Part shown: positions 10,971-23,100 of the stretch, piece after piece
How the letters are laid out: each line of letters opens with the position of its first letter
Position numbering within the stretch: the stretch's first letter is position 1
Assembly: GCA_019426215.1 (NCBI GenBank)
Contig: CM033405.1
Coordinates: 8,533,001-8,597,000, forward strand
DNA: 64,000 bases
Source of the DNA: Buddleja alternifolia
Taxonomy: Eukaryota; Streptophyta; Magnoliopsida; Lamiales; Scrophulariaceae
Direction: 5' to 3'
Notes under the pieces: model-generated
Databases searched by the model: none
Seen by the model: the letters and a program-made list of their open reading frames with translations, nothing else
Told to the model about the DNA's origin: nothing
Program-made: the position numbers and the translations under genes

Positions 10971-11277
10971 TGTTATGAATAATTATATGGATGTCCATGT
11001 ATCCTCCACTACATGATATGATGGATAATCATTTCTCCTCCTCTTTATGTTATAGTGGATGATCATTGCTCTTCCACTACTTGTAAATTCATCTTTTCCA
11101 TTATGCACTCAACTCTTGAAATAATTGTACCTACTATTTTGTGCCTATAAATAGGACATGAAGTTGTATTGTTAAGACACACCAAAATAAAAGAAAGAAT
11201 TCTCTTCTTAATTCTCTAGTCTCTCTACTTTAGAATATTTGTATATATTTCATAATATTTGGGGTTATTTCATAATA
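10971..11277 (+). repeat. Copia-1 3' LTR
   Basis: 307 bp, matching the 5' LTR; the last bases read TAATA instead of TAACA. It is followed by the TTTGC target duplication. Confidence 0.95.
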
Positions 11278-11385
11278 TTTGCCACTATGTTGGATGGGTG
11301 ATACTTGGAGGTAACGAGACCTCAAATCCCAAATTGATTGTCACTACACATGTATTTGACACATGTAAGTACATGCATGTAGGTC

Positions 11386-11923
11386 TAGGGAAGGAGGGGG
11401 GTGCTCGCCCCCTCTCAATTTTGAAAATATCATACTTTTTCCCTTTATTTTGAGTTGCTCTCTCTCTTCAATTTTGAAAAATTATTTTTTTACCTTACAA
11501 ATTTTTTGATATTTAAATTTCGTCGCCTTTCAAAATCGAAAAATATCATACCTTTTCCCTTTATTTTGAGTTCCCCTCCCCACCTTTCAATTTTGAAAAA
11601 TTATTTTTTTACCTTATAAATTTTTTGATATTTAAATTTCGTCCCCTTTCAAAATCGAAAAATATCATAGTTTTTCCTTTATTTTGAGTTAGCCCCCTCT
11701 TAAAAAAAAATTCTGACTATAACGAAGGAGATATAGGAGTATAAAGTATATCAAAAATTGTAATTGAATCTAATTTTCTATTATATTTTCCCCCATAAAT
11801 ATAGCATAATGTACAGCGGGGGGCTTGCTCCCTTTGAATCCTTCAACTATCTGTCCAAAAAAAGTGTATATCTATATTACAGTAATCTCACCTCCCTCAG
11901 TCAAATTCTTGGCGTTGTCCTTG
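11386..11923. mobile_element. hAT-type MITE, long variant
   Basis: Perfect 8-bp target duplications TGTAGGTC (11378-11385 and 11924-11931) flank a 538-bp noncoding element whose worn ends (TAGGGAAGGAG and GTTGTCCTTG) match the CAGGGACGGAG ends of the relative at 15164-15557. The interior shares its text with that relative (CAATTTTGAAAAATT, CCCTTTATTTTGAG). A roughly 119-bp internal unit is duplicated (11469-11587 and 11588-11699). It has no transposase, so movement would need a hAT enzyme in trans. Confidence 0.88.
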
Positions 11924-11931
11924 TGTAGGTC

Positions 11932-13130
11932 CCATGTTGACATATACATGTCGAATGATTGAGATCGTCGTGGGAGTTGAGGTCCAAAGACCTTCTAAGA
12001 ATGATTTGTGTAGGACATGCCCAGAGGGTGTGTTTAATAAGCATGGTGGGACTTTGAGAAAGACTATTATGGGGTCACATTGCAAACTGGAAATATTAAA
12101 ATTCTTAATATAAGACTTAGTAGAAGAGAACATGCTCATACATTATTTATATGACACTTGATAATTATTTCACTTATTTGCAGTGGTTTCAAATAATGAA
12201 GTATCTGATTTTATTTGTCATGTATTCGATTGAAAACATATTTAATTATGTTTTTATTTTGCATCTGTTATTGATTTATTGTTAATATGAAATTTGATTC
12301 TTTCAGGCATGTAGAACTTCGTAGGTAAATTGTAAATTTTATAATGAACACTTATTCTCACAAATTATTTGTCTAAAAAATTGTATTGAAATTGAAATTA
12401 AAAGTCTAATTTATATATTCTAGTTTACTAAATTTTCCTATACATTTTTCTATTTTGTTGCCTATACCGTCAGCACAAGATTTAGATTATTTGCCAACAA
12501 AATTCAGCTCTATTGGTGTAGTTGTTTCCTTAAGATATTAGAGTTTTCTAGTACTGCTCCCATTGACACATTAGTTTTTCTCTACTTTCATATTAATTGT
12601 TAGATGATTGTAATAGTTGTTAGTTAGTCATAAATTGTTATTATTTGATATTTATAACATGTATTCTCTAAAAGACTCACCAATAATAAAAGAATGGTGA
12701 ATTATATATTGCCTATTTATGTTAGTCACCAAGTGTTGAAACCTACATCTGCGCGTGTTTAAAAATGAACAAAAACAATCCTGTATTTTCTAAAATCCTG
12801 CACAAAGACCTCTCTTCACTACAAATTAACGGAGAATATTGCACACACTCAAATGAATGAGTTAGTTTTGGGTCAAATATACACGCAAAATAACAATCTT
12901 ATCCCTCTAAATTAATAATAAATTGGACTAAGTTCTCTTTGTTTTAGATTAAAAATTAATTGGTGCGCTTTTAGTTATAGAAATTCCTTTTCAAAAATGA
13001 ATTTTGAATTTTTATTGGAGAATGTGTATTATAGAAATTCATATGAAAATATTAATTTTTTTTTGTTTGTTTGGATGTGTTTTTGATAAATGTTTGGAAA
13101 TTGTGTAGATGTGATATAAAGTTGATTGAA
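11932..13130. other. Intergenic, AT-rich, no gene seen
   Basis: I see no supported coding region or repeat boundary. The minus-strand ORF at 11897-12139 straddles the MITE end and has no family features. Confidence 0.45.
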
Positions 13131-13139
13131 TTAGATATA

Positions 13140-14447
13140 GGGAAATTCACACCAATGGTCCCCCATGTGGACACATTGTGTCACTTTAGTCCCTCATGTC
13201 AAAAAATTAGCACTTTCGTCCCTCATGTCATTAAATTGTATCATGTTGGTCCCTCTTTTCAATTTTCTCCACAAATGCAGGGGCATTTTCGTCCTTTAAC
13301 CTTTATTTTTGGGATATTCACTCAAATTGTGTCACTTTATAACTTAGTTGTGCGCGTCTTCACGAGAAAATTCATAACCCATTGTAGAAAGCTCGGATTC
13401 ATGAACCGTTTTATTCCCATGAAACTAGACACATAGGTCAATCCACACGTATATCCCACATAATTAGGAGAAGTTTAGAACAAAGCAGGTTTGTATTTAA
13501 AATTAGATAAAAATCTATCGGCTGTACAGGCAGCTGTGCGCGTCTTCACGAGAAAATTCATAACTTATTGTAGAAAGCTCAGATTCATGAATTATTTTAT
13601 TTTCATGAAACTAGACACATAGGTCTATCCACGCATATATCCCACATAATTAGGAGAACTCTAGAACAAAGCAGGTTTGTATTCAAAATTAGCTAAAAAT
13701 CTGTCGGCTGTGCAGACAGCTGTGCGCGTCTTCATGAGAAAATTCATAACTCATTGTCGAAAGTTTGGATTCATGAACCGTTTTATTCCTATGAAACTAG
13801 ACACATAGGCCTATCCACTCGTATATCCCACATAGTCATGAGAACTCTATAACAAAGCAGGTTTGTATTCAAAATTAGCTAAAAATCTGTCGGCTGTGCA
13901 GACAGCTGTGCGCGTCTTCACGAGAAAATTCATAACTCATTGTAGAAAGCTCGGATTCATGAACCGTTTTATTCCCATGAAACTAGATACATAGTAATAT
14001 CCACGCGTATATCCCAAATAATCAGGAGAACTCTAGAACAATGCAGTTTTGTATTCAAAGTTAGCTAAAAATCTGTTAGTTGTGCAGATAATTGTGCGCG
14101 TCTTCACGAGAAAATTCGTAACTCATTGTAGAAAGTTTGGATTCATGAATCGTTTTCTTCATATGAAACTAGACACATAGGTCTATGCATACATATATCA
14201 CACATAATTAGGAGACGTCTAGAATAAATCAGTTTTATATTCAAAGTTAGCTAAATGAAATTGAAAAGAGGGAGCAACATGAGGCACTAAAGTGACGAAA
14301 ATGCCCCTGCATTTGTGAAGAAAATTGAAAAGAGGGACCAACATGATACAATTTAATGACATGAGGGACGAAAGTGCTAATTTTTTGACATGAGGGACTA
14401 AAGTGACACAATGTGTCCACATGGGGGACCATTGGTGTGAATTTTCC
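13140..14447. mobile_element. Mutator-type MITE with long TIRs and an internal tandem array
   Basis: Perfect 9-bp target duplications TTAGATATA (13131-13139 and 14448-14456) flank a 1308-bp element. Its terminal inverted repeats are about 156 bp (13140-13296 and 14291-14447) and nearly identical. The 9-bp duplication and long TIRs indicate the Mutator (MULE) superfamily. There is no transposase; the interior is filled by a 186-bp tandem array. Confidence 0.93.
13350..14255 (+). repeat. 186-bp tandem satellite-like array (about 4.9 copies)
   Basis: The word GTGCGCGTCTTCA recurs at 13350, 13536, 13722, 13908 and 14094, exactly 186 bp apart each time; the fifth unit is cut at about 14255. Shared words include AAAATTCATAACTCATTG and GAAACTAGACACATAG. 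Units differ by scattered substitutions but show no net length change. Confidence 0.96.
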
Positions 14448-14449
14448 TT

Positions 14450-14452
<3 letters not shown>

Positions 14453-14484
<32 letters not shown>
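14453..14484. repeat. (AT)n microsatellite
   Basis: About 16 AT units overlap the right target duplication of the Mutator-type MITE. Confidence 0.9.
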
Positions 14485-14487
<3 letters not shown>

Positions 14488-15155
14488 ATGATAGAAGAAA
14501 AAATTAGAATAATATTTTATTTATGATAAAGTAAGAAAGAGAATGTGTTGAACTTTTGAATTACGTAATTAATAAAGAGGGAGAATGAAGTGATTGAAAT
14601 GATGAAATTATGAGTAGTTATATAGGGAAATGTATAGTAGGATTTAAAATTTGAGTATTTTCTGTAGAATTTAGTTTGGAGTGTGCATTTTCATTTTTTG
14701 GTGATCCAAAAAATGAGAATGTTCCCAAAAAACATAAACACACAGAGCCTAAATAAATCATTTCTATAAGGATTTTTAAATTTTTGGTGTAAATAAATTT
14801 TTTTTGATGTTCAATAGTAAATGTTTTATGTATTTTTAAGAGTAATATGTTAAACGGTTAAAAAGATAACTAATATGTTGAAGATAATGAAAATATTGAA
14901 CTTTAAAATTATGGTCATAGTTGATAAAGCATCAATTGGAAATTCTAAGAGAGTTTCTGTTAAGGAAAAACAATTGATCAAGTTTAGTCTAAACATCGAA
15001 ATAATTGGGTCCAAAGAATTATTAATCCTAATTGTGGGATTTTTTTGGGATGAGAAATTGATAGAAAAAGATATTAAGGATTGATAAATAATTTTGTGAA
15101 GTTTATTGGATATTAAATTTTTCAGAGCTTGTTTAATAATTCTCCCTAAAATATA
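14485..15155. other. Intergenic, no gene seen
   Basis: AT-rich sequence. A 69-codon ORF at 14875-15084 is Ile/Lys-rich, has no recognisable motif and is not called. Confidence 0.45.
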
Positions 15156-15163
15156 AGTTCAAC

Positions 15164-15557
15164 CAGGGACGGAGCCGGGGGGGGGGGGGGGGGGGGCTGG
15201 AGGGTGCGGTCGCCCCCTCAATTTTGAAAAATTAATTTTTTACCTTTCAAAATTTTTTATATTTGGATTTCGCCCCCCCTCAAAATAAAAAAATATCATA
15301 TTTTTTCTCTTTATTTTGAGTTCGTCCCCCCCAAATCCAAAATCCTGGTTATAACGAAAGAGATATAAGAGTATAAAATATGTCAAAAGTTGTAATTGAA
15401 CCTAGTTTCTTATTATATTTTCCTCCACAGATATACCGTACCGTACCGCGGGGGGCCACCCCCCTTTGACTCCTTCAACTATCTGCCAAAAAAAAAAAAT
15501 GTATACATATATCACAATAATCTCGCCCCCTCGTTCAAATTTCTAACTCCGTCCCTG
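15164..15557. mobile_element. hAT-type MITE with perfect ends
   Basis: A 394-bp noncoding element has 11-bp perfect terminal inverted repeats (CAGGGACGGAG and CTCCGTCCCTG) and an 8-bp perfect target duplication AGTTCAAC (15156-15163 and 15558-15565). CAGGG ends with 8-bp duplications are typical of hAT. It carries a run of 20 G (15177-15196) just inside the left TIR. It is related to 11386-11923. Confidence 0.95.
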
Positions 15558-15565
15558 AGTTCAAC

Positions 15566-16250
15566 ATACTTTTTCGATATTGAAAGTGTACGTGTGAGTG
15601 TTCAAATTTTACTAACTACACTGTAGGTCTAGAAAAAAAAGTCATAATTATATATAGGGTTAAATTCCCCTTGCTCTATTGTATTGTGAACTATGTATCA
15701 ATAGCTTACCTTAATCAATAAAAACTTCAAATACCCTTGAACATTGTATTTAAATCAGAATATCCTTGAGTTATATAAAGCTATGAATTTACGTTGTTTA
15801 CAATTCATAGCACTTTGCCCTTGTGCAGTCTAATTTGAATTAATTTAACCCTTACTTTTTTCAGCAGTGCTACATTAACTTTAAATTGCATAAATTGCGA
15901 AATATAATTATAGTAGTAAATAAGACAGATTAAACATATATTATCTTACTTGTCTTTAAGTCACCGTTGTTATATTTTCTTGTTACCTAATAGACTTTTA
16001 CGAACCCACTACTTACATGTTAACAATAATTATTAATTTAAATTATTCTTGATTAGAACAATATTGTAGATGTTAATTATTTATTTTCAAGTAGTTAAGA
16101 AAAATGATGAAGCTATATGACATGTACATTATTGTTTATGTTATTTAATGATCAATGACTTATTTTTTTCATTTATTTTAATCATATAATTAATGCTATC
16201 ATGTTATGTTTCAATAAGTATCAACTAAATAATTTTAGGGAAATAATAAT
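15566..16250. other. Intergenic, AT-rich, no gene seen
   Basis: No ORF or repeat boundary could be supported. It ends at the left arm of a possible TIR element split by Sire-A. Confidence 0.4.
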
Positions 16251-16355
16251 AGTACTCCACAAATTACTATAAGAGCTCCAAATTAAATTTTTATAATTAA
16301 ATATGACATGAACACCCTTAAATATTAAAACTATTATTATACAAGCAAAACAAAT

Positions 16356-17857
16356 TGTTAGGAAATTTCTTGCTAGATGTTTTGATAATGACAATCAGGA
16401 TTCTATGTTAGACCCCAAAATATGTAAGTTTGATTTGATTAGAAATGATGTATAGGCTTTGAGTGTTAAATTTGTAATAGGTTTTATTTATTTTCAGTTT
16501 AGTTTGTTAGGCTAAGTAGTCTTAGACTAAGCGTCTGATAATTTTTAAGTGAGCTTATCAGTAGTTAGGTTTGAAGATTCAAGCGTTTGAAGATTGAATG
16601 AAGATGAAGTTTTCCAAGCGTCCAAGCATTGATTGAGGACAGAAATCATTCAGTAGTGATTGAGCGTCTATCAATGATCAAATGTCACTTGAATTTATTT
16701 ATAAGTCCAGAAGGAGTTTTAATGCAAATATTCTCAGATCATTAATTGTCAACGAGCATTTATTTCAAATGCATTAAATGCTGATAAGAACATTAAATGT
16801 GATAAGCACTCCAGGAACGGAAAAGCCACCCCATTGGACTGTCAACTTTTCAAAGCTGCAGCAGCAATAACTTTTGTGCAGCAGATTTTCAGGAAAAAGG
16901 ACAAAAGTTGTTCACTCGCGAAAGTGAGAGACACTGGCCTGTGCATGTGTCAAACGGACACTTTTTCCAAGAATGTCTATAAATAGGACTTCAACAACAA
17001 GCCAAAAGACACGGTACAAGCTTACAAGCCAAAACTCTGTTGCATTGAAATCTCAATCCTTAAATTCTCAGAAAAGCTAGAATATTCAAGCAAACATTCT
17101 CTTTGCTTTTCTTAAATTTCTGAGACAGGCAACCAATATCTCAAATCTCTTCATAGAAGAACCTTACATTACTATTGAGATATTACAAGTTGTTTGAACT
17201 TTCCCAAAATCAAACAAACCATTAGAAAAACCCCATCCAAGACTAGCGATCTGTGTGAAGTCGAAGTTGGATACTTGCATTATTTTTGGGTGAAAGAAGC
17301 AAGAGGATAAAAGTGTCTTGGAGCAGATCAATATCCATCTCTCCCTATTTTGTAGAAGATTCTGTGTGATTCTTTGTGAATCATTATAGTGGATTGCCTC
17401 CGAGTGTTCGAGGAGAATAAGGATGTAGTTGGGATTACACCACCCAACGAACCTTTCAATTCTTTGTGTTCTTTACTTTATCGTCACTTGATTATTGTCA
17501 TATCATTGCATAAATCGATTAAGTAAAACACATCGATAAAATCATTTAAAGCTAAGCAACTAAAGAAAACTTTGTGACGGTAAAAACATTGCAAAAGGAA
17601 GACCTAAAATCATTCCGATGTGCTAACCCTGATTAAAAAACTGAATGCTTAAACCTACTTGGTTATAGTATTCAAATCTTGAGTCCAAATTAATCTTTTC
17701 AAAACAGTCTTCAAAGTAGACGCTCAGCCAAGCTCCTACATTTCAAACGTCCAAACCAATTTTAATACAAAACTTTTTTGAAGTAAAAAAAAGACTTCAG
17801 GGTCTATTCAACCCCCCCTCCTTTCTAGACCCTTTCGTGTGCCACTTGGGACCAACA
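16356..17857 (+). repeat. Sire-A 5' LTR
   Basis: Starts TGTTAGG and ends CCAACA. The TATA box is at 16977-16985. Near the 3' end a GGGTCTA/TAGACCC foldback flanks a C-run. It is homologous to the Sire-C LTR at 53975-55466 and, over its last 450 bp, to 26732-27171. Confidence 0.93.
16977..16985 (+). promoter_or_regulatory. Sire-A LTR TATA box
   Basis: CTATAAATA; the equivalent box in the Sire-C LTR is at 54606-54614. Confidence 0.75.
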
Positions 17858-17859
17858 AG

Positions 17860-17871
17860 TGATATCAAAGC
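17860..17871 (+). other. Sire-A primer binding site (mutated)
   Basis: TGATATCAAAGC sits 2 bp after the LTR and differs at two positions from the canonical initiator tRNA-Met PBS TGGTATCAGAGC, which Sire-C retains intact at 55469-55480. Confidence 0.88.
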
Positions 17872-17958
17872 GGTTGAAGTAGATTTTTTTTAAAACATTT
17901 CAAGCATAACTGCTTATTTGGATCCTTCTTTTAACTTTTAGTTGCTTTAAAAAATTTC

Positions 17959-19980
17959 ACGGCATTCGCTAAAGTTCCTAAGTTGACCGAGTCAAATTTT
18001 GACTCATGGAAGGTCAAAGCTTTTACTTATTTGTGTTCATGCGATGATGAAATGTGTGATATCATTTCAGATGGACCTATTCAGATTTACAAAGTTATCA
18101 CTAGAGCGCCTAGAACCACAGAAGCTACTCCAGATGGCTTTGTTGAGAAGCCTAAGCAAGAATGGTCCACGGATGAGTGTCGAAGAGCTAATCTAGATAA
18201 CGTTGGATGAAACGCTCTATATACTTCCATCGATGACAACGACAACTTATTCAACAAGGTCAAATCTTGTAATACAACCAAGGAAATATGGGATAAGTTA
18301 GCTACTATATGTGGTGGTTCAGCACAAATCAAGGAGAGCAAGCTTTCGATTGTCAAGGAAAGATTTAACGGTTTTAAGATGTTGCCCAACGAGACGCTAG
18401 AACAATTGGACATAAGATTTACAGCTCTTGTGATGGAACTTACATCTTTACGCATGGATTTGCAAAACAGGAAAATAGTGGTTAAAATTTTCAGAAGTCT
18501 ATCTAGTAGATTTTTGATAAAGACAATAGCAATGAGAGAATCGAACATATTGGATCTTCTAACTATAGAAGATGCCTTTTCAGAGCTCAAAGCATTTGAG
18601 TTTGAGTTGAATTCAACAAGTAATGTTGTGAGCAGTCCAGTGATAGAGTCTGGAGCGCTTATAGCATCAATCAAGGGTAAATTGGGTAACAAAGGAAAAG
18701 TGTCAGATATAAGTGAGGATGAGGAACTAGCGCTTCTGAATAGATTCAGAAAATTTCTAAGATATAAAAAGAAGGAAAATAGTCCTAAGCATCAAGGACA
18801 GAGTTCATATCAAGCGCCTGCTCCAGTACAACAACAGTATCAAGCGCACCAATATTCTGCTCCTTCTCCTTCAGTGCTGATTCAGTACCAAGCGTCTACT
18901 CAACGGAATCTCTCAGCGCCAGTGGTCTCAAAACCACAAACTGCAAGGTTAACAAATGAACAAAAGATGAAAACTAATCTTTGTTATAATTGTAGGAAAC
19001 CAGGGCACTACCAGGTAAATTGCTCTTATCCAAATGTATCTAAGCCCTCAAGGCAAGATTAGTTGGATAAAAACCAATTCAGGAGCAATCTTCACCAATA
19101 AGCGTTTGCACCTGAAGATTTGGAGTCTTCAGAGGAGAGCAGTGATGATGATGAGCTAGTGGATGACTCAGCGCTTATTTGTCTCATGGCCAGAGATGAT
19201 TAACCGTCCCCTGGGGTAAACACTGAAATATCTTACCCTCTCTCTTATGAAGAATTACTTGACAAAGTCAAAGAGTATTATAAAGATTGTCAAGATGCCG
19301 CTAAGTTATATCAAAATCATTTCGATATCATTCCATCACTCAAAAATGATAATGTGATGCTCAAGGCAGAGTTGCAAGTTCAGCAACAATGCATTGAGAA
19401 GAACAAATCACTTGAGAGTGAGATAACCAATTTGAAAAGTGATCTTGATATAATAGTCAAGAGAGAAGCTGAGCTGATTGCTAGACTTGATAAATCAGAG
19501 CAGCTCGTCTCATCATTGTCTAAAGCGTCAAGAAAGCTAGACAATGTGACTGAGGTAACAAGATTATTTGGTGAAAAGACCGGTTTAGGATGCAATAAAT
19601 TTGTTAAACAACCAAATAAATCTAATGTTACAGCGAACAACAAAGGAAAGGGTGTGTTCTTTGTTGAGAAAGGTTCAAAAATTCGAACACCTGTTGAACT
19701 AAGCGACAATAGTACGAGGCCAAATGAGAAAGTCAAAGATGACTCAGACAAAGAAAAGACGAAAGTGAATGATTCACAAAAGAAGGTGCATCCAAACACT
19801 CAAAAGGCTAAGGATAAACCTTCTACCAGTGAATCAAATGCTAAGTGTCCAGCACCAAAAGTGCACCCTAAGCCAGCGCCAAGGAAATACCAGCGTCAAT
19901 ATCCACAACGGTCTAGATCATATTATCGTTACTATGATGATTATGATTACGACAACGATTATGATTACTATTATAATTGA
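17959..19980 (+). pseudogene. gag: Sire-A gag
   Basis: The start codon is decayed: Sire-C has ATG GCT TTT at the matching place, while here it is ACG GCA TTC (17959). An N-terminal UBN2-like capsid region (ESNFDSWK, FTYLCSC) follows. Next come a Pro/Gln-rich linker and a CCHC knuckle CYNCRKPGHYQVNC (about 18979-19022). A heptad-rich coiled coil lies at about 19354-19560, then a Lys-rich region and a Tyr/Asp-rich tail (YYRYYDDYDYDND, about 19920-19978). In-frame stops include TGA near 18208, TAG near 19060 and TAA near 19201. Coiled coils in Gag are a known Sirevirus trait. Confidence 0.9.
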
Positions 19981-20189
19981 GGATATTATTATACACCCAA
20001 AAAGCACACACAACACAAGGTGAACAAAAAACACACACAACACCATGTGAACCCCAAGAAGGCTAGTACTCCCGCAATGAAGACTAGGCACATATAGGTT
20101 CCGAATGTTTTAATTCAGACTAACGCTACTAATGTTAAAGGACCCAAGTCACAATGGGTACCTAAACAGAAATAGAACTTCCCTTTTGA

Positions 20190-23100
20190 TTGCAGGTACC
20201 TAGAGCTAGAGTCGATACATCTATTTGGTACATCGATAGTGGGTCGTCAAGGCACATGAAAGGCTCCAAGGATCTTTTGATCAACTATCAAGTTGCCAAT
20301 GGTCCTCAGGTTGTATTTGGTGACAACTCCAAAGGTAAAACCAAAGGCATAGGTACTGTGCATAGGGGGAACATCATGATTAGTGATGTTTATTATGTTG
20401 AGGGTCTTAAGCATAATTTGCTAAGCATAAGTCAATTTTGCGATAAAGGCTTTGAAGTAAAATTTTCAAGTGACTGTTGCTATATAAACGACGCTAAGAC
20501 TAAATCTACTAAATTGAAAGGAAAAAGAACAAACAATGTGTATTTGGTAGATTGGGGTTCAACAATAAATAACAACCCTACATGCTTTGTGGCTAAAAGT
20601 GAATCTAAAACGGGTTGGTTATGGCATAGAAAAATGAATTACCTCAACTTTAAAACAATCTATCAGCTTATAACGCTAAATTTTGTAAAGGGATTACCTA
20701 AAGGACCATTTAATAAGGATCGCCTTTGTGACACTTGTCAAATGGGAAAACAAGTTAAATCATCTTTCAAGAGAAACCTTGTCTATCTACCTGTAGAATA
20801 CTTGAACTACTTCACATGGATCTGTTTGGACCTGTTCAAACGATCAGTCTGAGCGGTAAAAAGTATACTTTGGTGATAGTAGAGGATTTCTCTCAATTTG
20901 CTTGGGTGGAATTTCTTACATGTGACAAGTTAACAATGCTTATTCAACAACTTCATACTTTGAAAAATCTTAAGGTTGCAAGAATAAGAAGCGATTGCTA
21001 TGATTCGGTCTAAAGGATAAAAATTTTAATCCGAATCACATCCTAGAATCCAATCCGGGGATATTCATGATATTAAGCATATAGATCAATTGACGAGAAT
21101 TGACAAGAGTAATCGAATTATCTTTTGTCTATTGAATCTCGAATTATCAGCAGCAGCCTTGGACTCCTACCTCTAGATAATCACTCGGAAGAAAAATTCT
21201 CTGAGAAAAGCTCGATCTCCTCCTCGGCAACAATTGTAGGCGGCTAGTTGGATGGAGAGGGAGGGATTTTTCTTTCCTAATGCTCTAGGTTTATTTTGGC
21301 TCATGGTCAAATTCTAAAACAATGACTTGTGTTCTTGTTTGGAGTTCTGACACTGATAGATTACTTTACCAAGTAAAAGACTCCCCTAGGTTACACATAA
21401 GAGGGGGCGGCCGAAATGGCCTTTGTAGATAGGCTTTGGGCTTTGTTTTGACTTAGTCCATCTGTAATTAATTAAATACAAGTCCAATCAAATTGGTAAT
21501 TAATTAATTACATTAATCCAATTAATAGAATTCAACTTATAAATTAATTTTCAATTAATTTAACTTATGAATTAATATGATTTAATTAATTTATTTAATC
21601 CAATTAAATATCTTTAATTAAATCATGCTATCTATTTTGTCAGTCAACTCACATCAAATGTGATTTTACCAAAATACCCTTAGTTTAAGAAAATATTCCT
21701 TTTCTTCACATAGCGCGACTCTCTAGGATCGATTCAATTGGCAATGGGAGGATTCCAAAGGATAAGGTTGTCACTTAGCCAACACCGTGGAACCAAATCG
21801 TAACCCAATTGAAAGCGAGATAATCATGTCATCACGAACCTTGACTACGAATACCATATGTGTATAAACTCTTCACCGACGTAACCCGATCAAGTAAGAG
21901 CCACGGTTTAGTCAAACTCATAGAACTTGATACTGTACTTAGAATCATAATAATGTGAAATTACTAAACTACCCTCAGTGACAATCACGGGATAGTTTAT
22001 ATGCTTTGGCCAAAGACTTATAATTTCAATTACTTATGATCGTACAGGTCACATACTCGTTTACTGTCGAGACGGTGAATCCCGTTTTGGGAAGTTATCT
22101 TATGACATCGAATGCACTATTGGATCGTACTTCGAGGTCGACCCCACCTATCAGGTGATACGGGTCTAACTACTCTGATAACATATTCAATACTACAAGC
22201 ATGTTATAAATGACTCCTCAAGTCTAAAGTTCACACATACTATAGCAATCCTAATCCCAATCATTGACTTCAAAGAGTAAATACCTATGTGATCGGATTA
22301 ATGCGAGTCAAGTTCAAATATGTTAATTCCATTTATCATATTCATGACACCAACTCTCAGTATCTAATCAGTGTACGACTGGCACTTCCTTGTCAAAGAA
22401 GGTGTCATATGAGTTGAATCTTAATGCCTAATCAATATTGGTTAACTCACGAACTCCCAGTTTCAGAGATTAAATACTGGACTGTTCCAGTGCCTCCTCT
22501 TGTCCATAAGAGGTGGAAAATCTATCTTAAAATCTCTTGGACTAATTTGTTTGATACAGTTAAATGTCATTAGATTCATATGAACAAAATCAAAACCTTT
22601 ATTCTATAAATAGAAACATCAAATGTTTTGTACAAATAATTTACTCAATCTAGGTCCTCATAGGCATTGAGGGCATACACCTAACAACGATCACGATATA
22701 GAGTTTACTAACAAGGTTGTTGAGAAATTTTGTGCAGATAATGGAATACATCATGAGTATTCAGCTCCCAGAACTCCCCAACAGAATGGTGTTGCTGAGT
22801 GCCGAAACAGAACGCTCAAGAAAGCCGCTAGGACGATATTAGCAGAGTCCAAGCTTGCTCCTAGGTTTTAGGCCGAAGCGATCAACACTGTTTGTTACAC
22901 TCAAAACCGTTGCATGATCAACAAACAACATGGGAAAACTCCATATGAACTATGGAAAGGACGTAAGCCAAATGTGTCATACTTTCACGTCTTTGGTTCA
23001 AAATGCTTTATTCATAATAATGGATCCCAAAGCCTAAAGACATTTGATCCTAAAGTGGATGAGAGAATCTTTCTAGGCTACGCCAAAAATGGAAAGAATT

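Larger units (their letters stand above)
5669..11277 (+). mobile_element. Copia-1: complete but inactive Ty1/Copia LTR retrotransposon
   Basis: The element is bounded by two 307-bp LTRs (5669-5975 and 10971-11277) and a perfect 5-bp target duplication TTTGC (5664-5668 and 11278-11282). The internal order is gag, protease, integrase, reverse transcriptase, RNase H, which is the Copia order. A purine tract directly precedes the 3' LTR. By eye the LTRs differ at six positions (about 2%), so insertion is recent on a plant time scale. Coding regions carry stops, frameshifts and deletions, so it cannot move without help. Confidence 0.96.

Noticed and set aside
13071..13436. Plus-strand ORF (121 codons) and mirror ORFs at 14219-14432
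   Set aside because: They read through the terminal inverted repeats of the Mutator-type MITE and encode the same peptide from both arms.
13350..14255. CRISPR array or minisatellite gene
   Set aside because: Units are continuous 186-bp tandem copies without repeat/spacer structure, inside a plant MITE.
18087..18692. 201-codon minus-strand ORF
   Set aside because: Antisense to Sire-A gag, which shows clear capsid motifs on plus.
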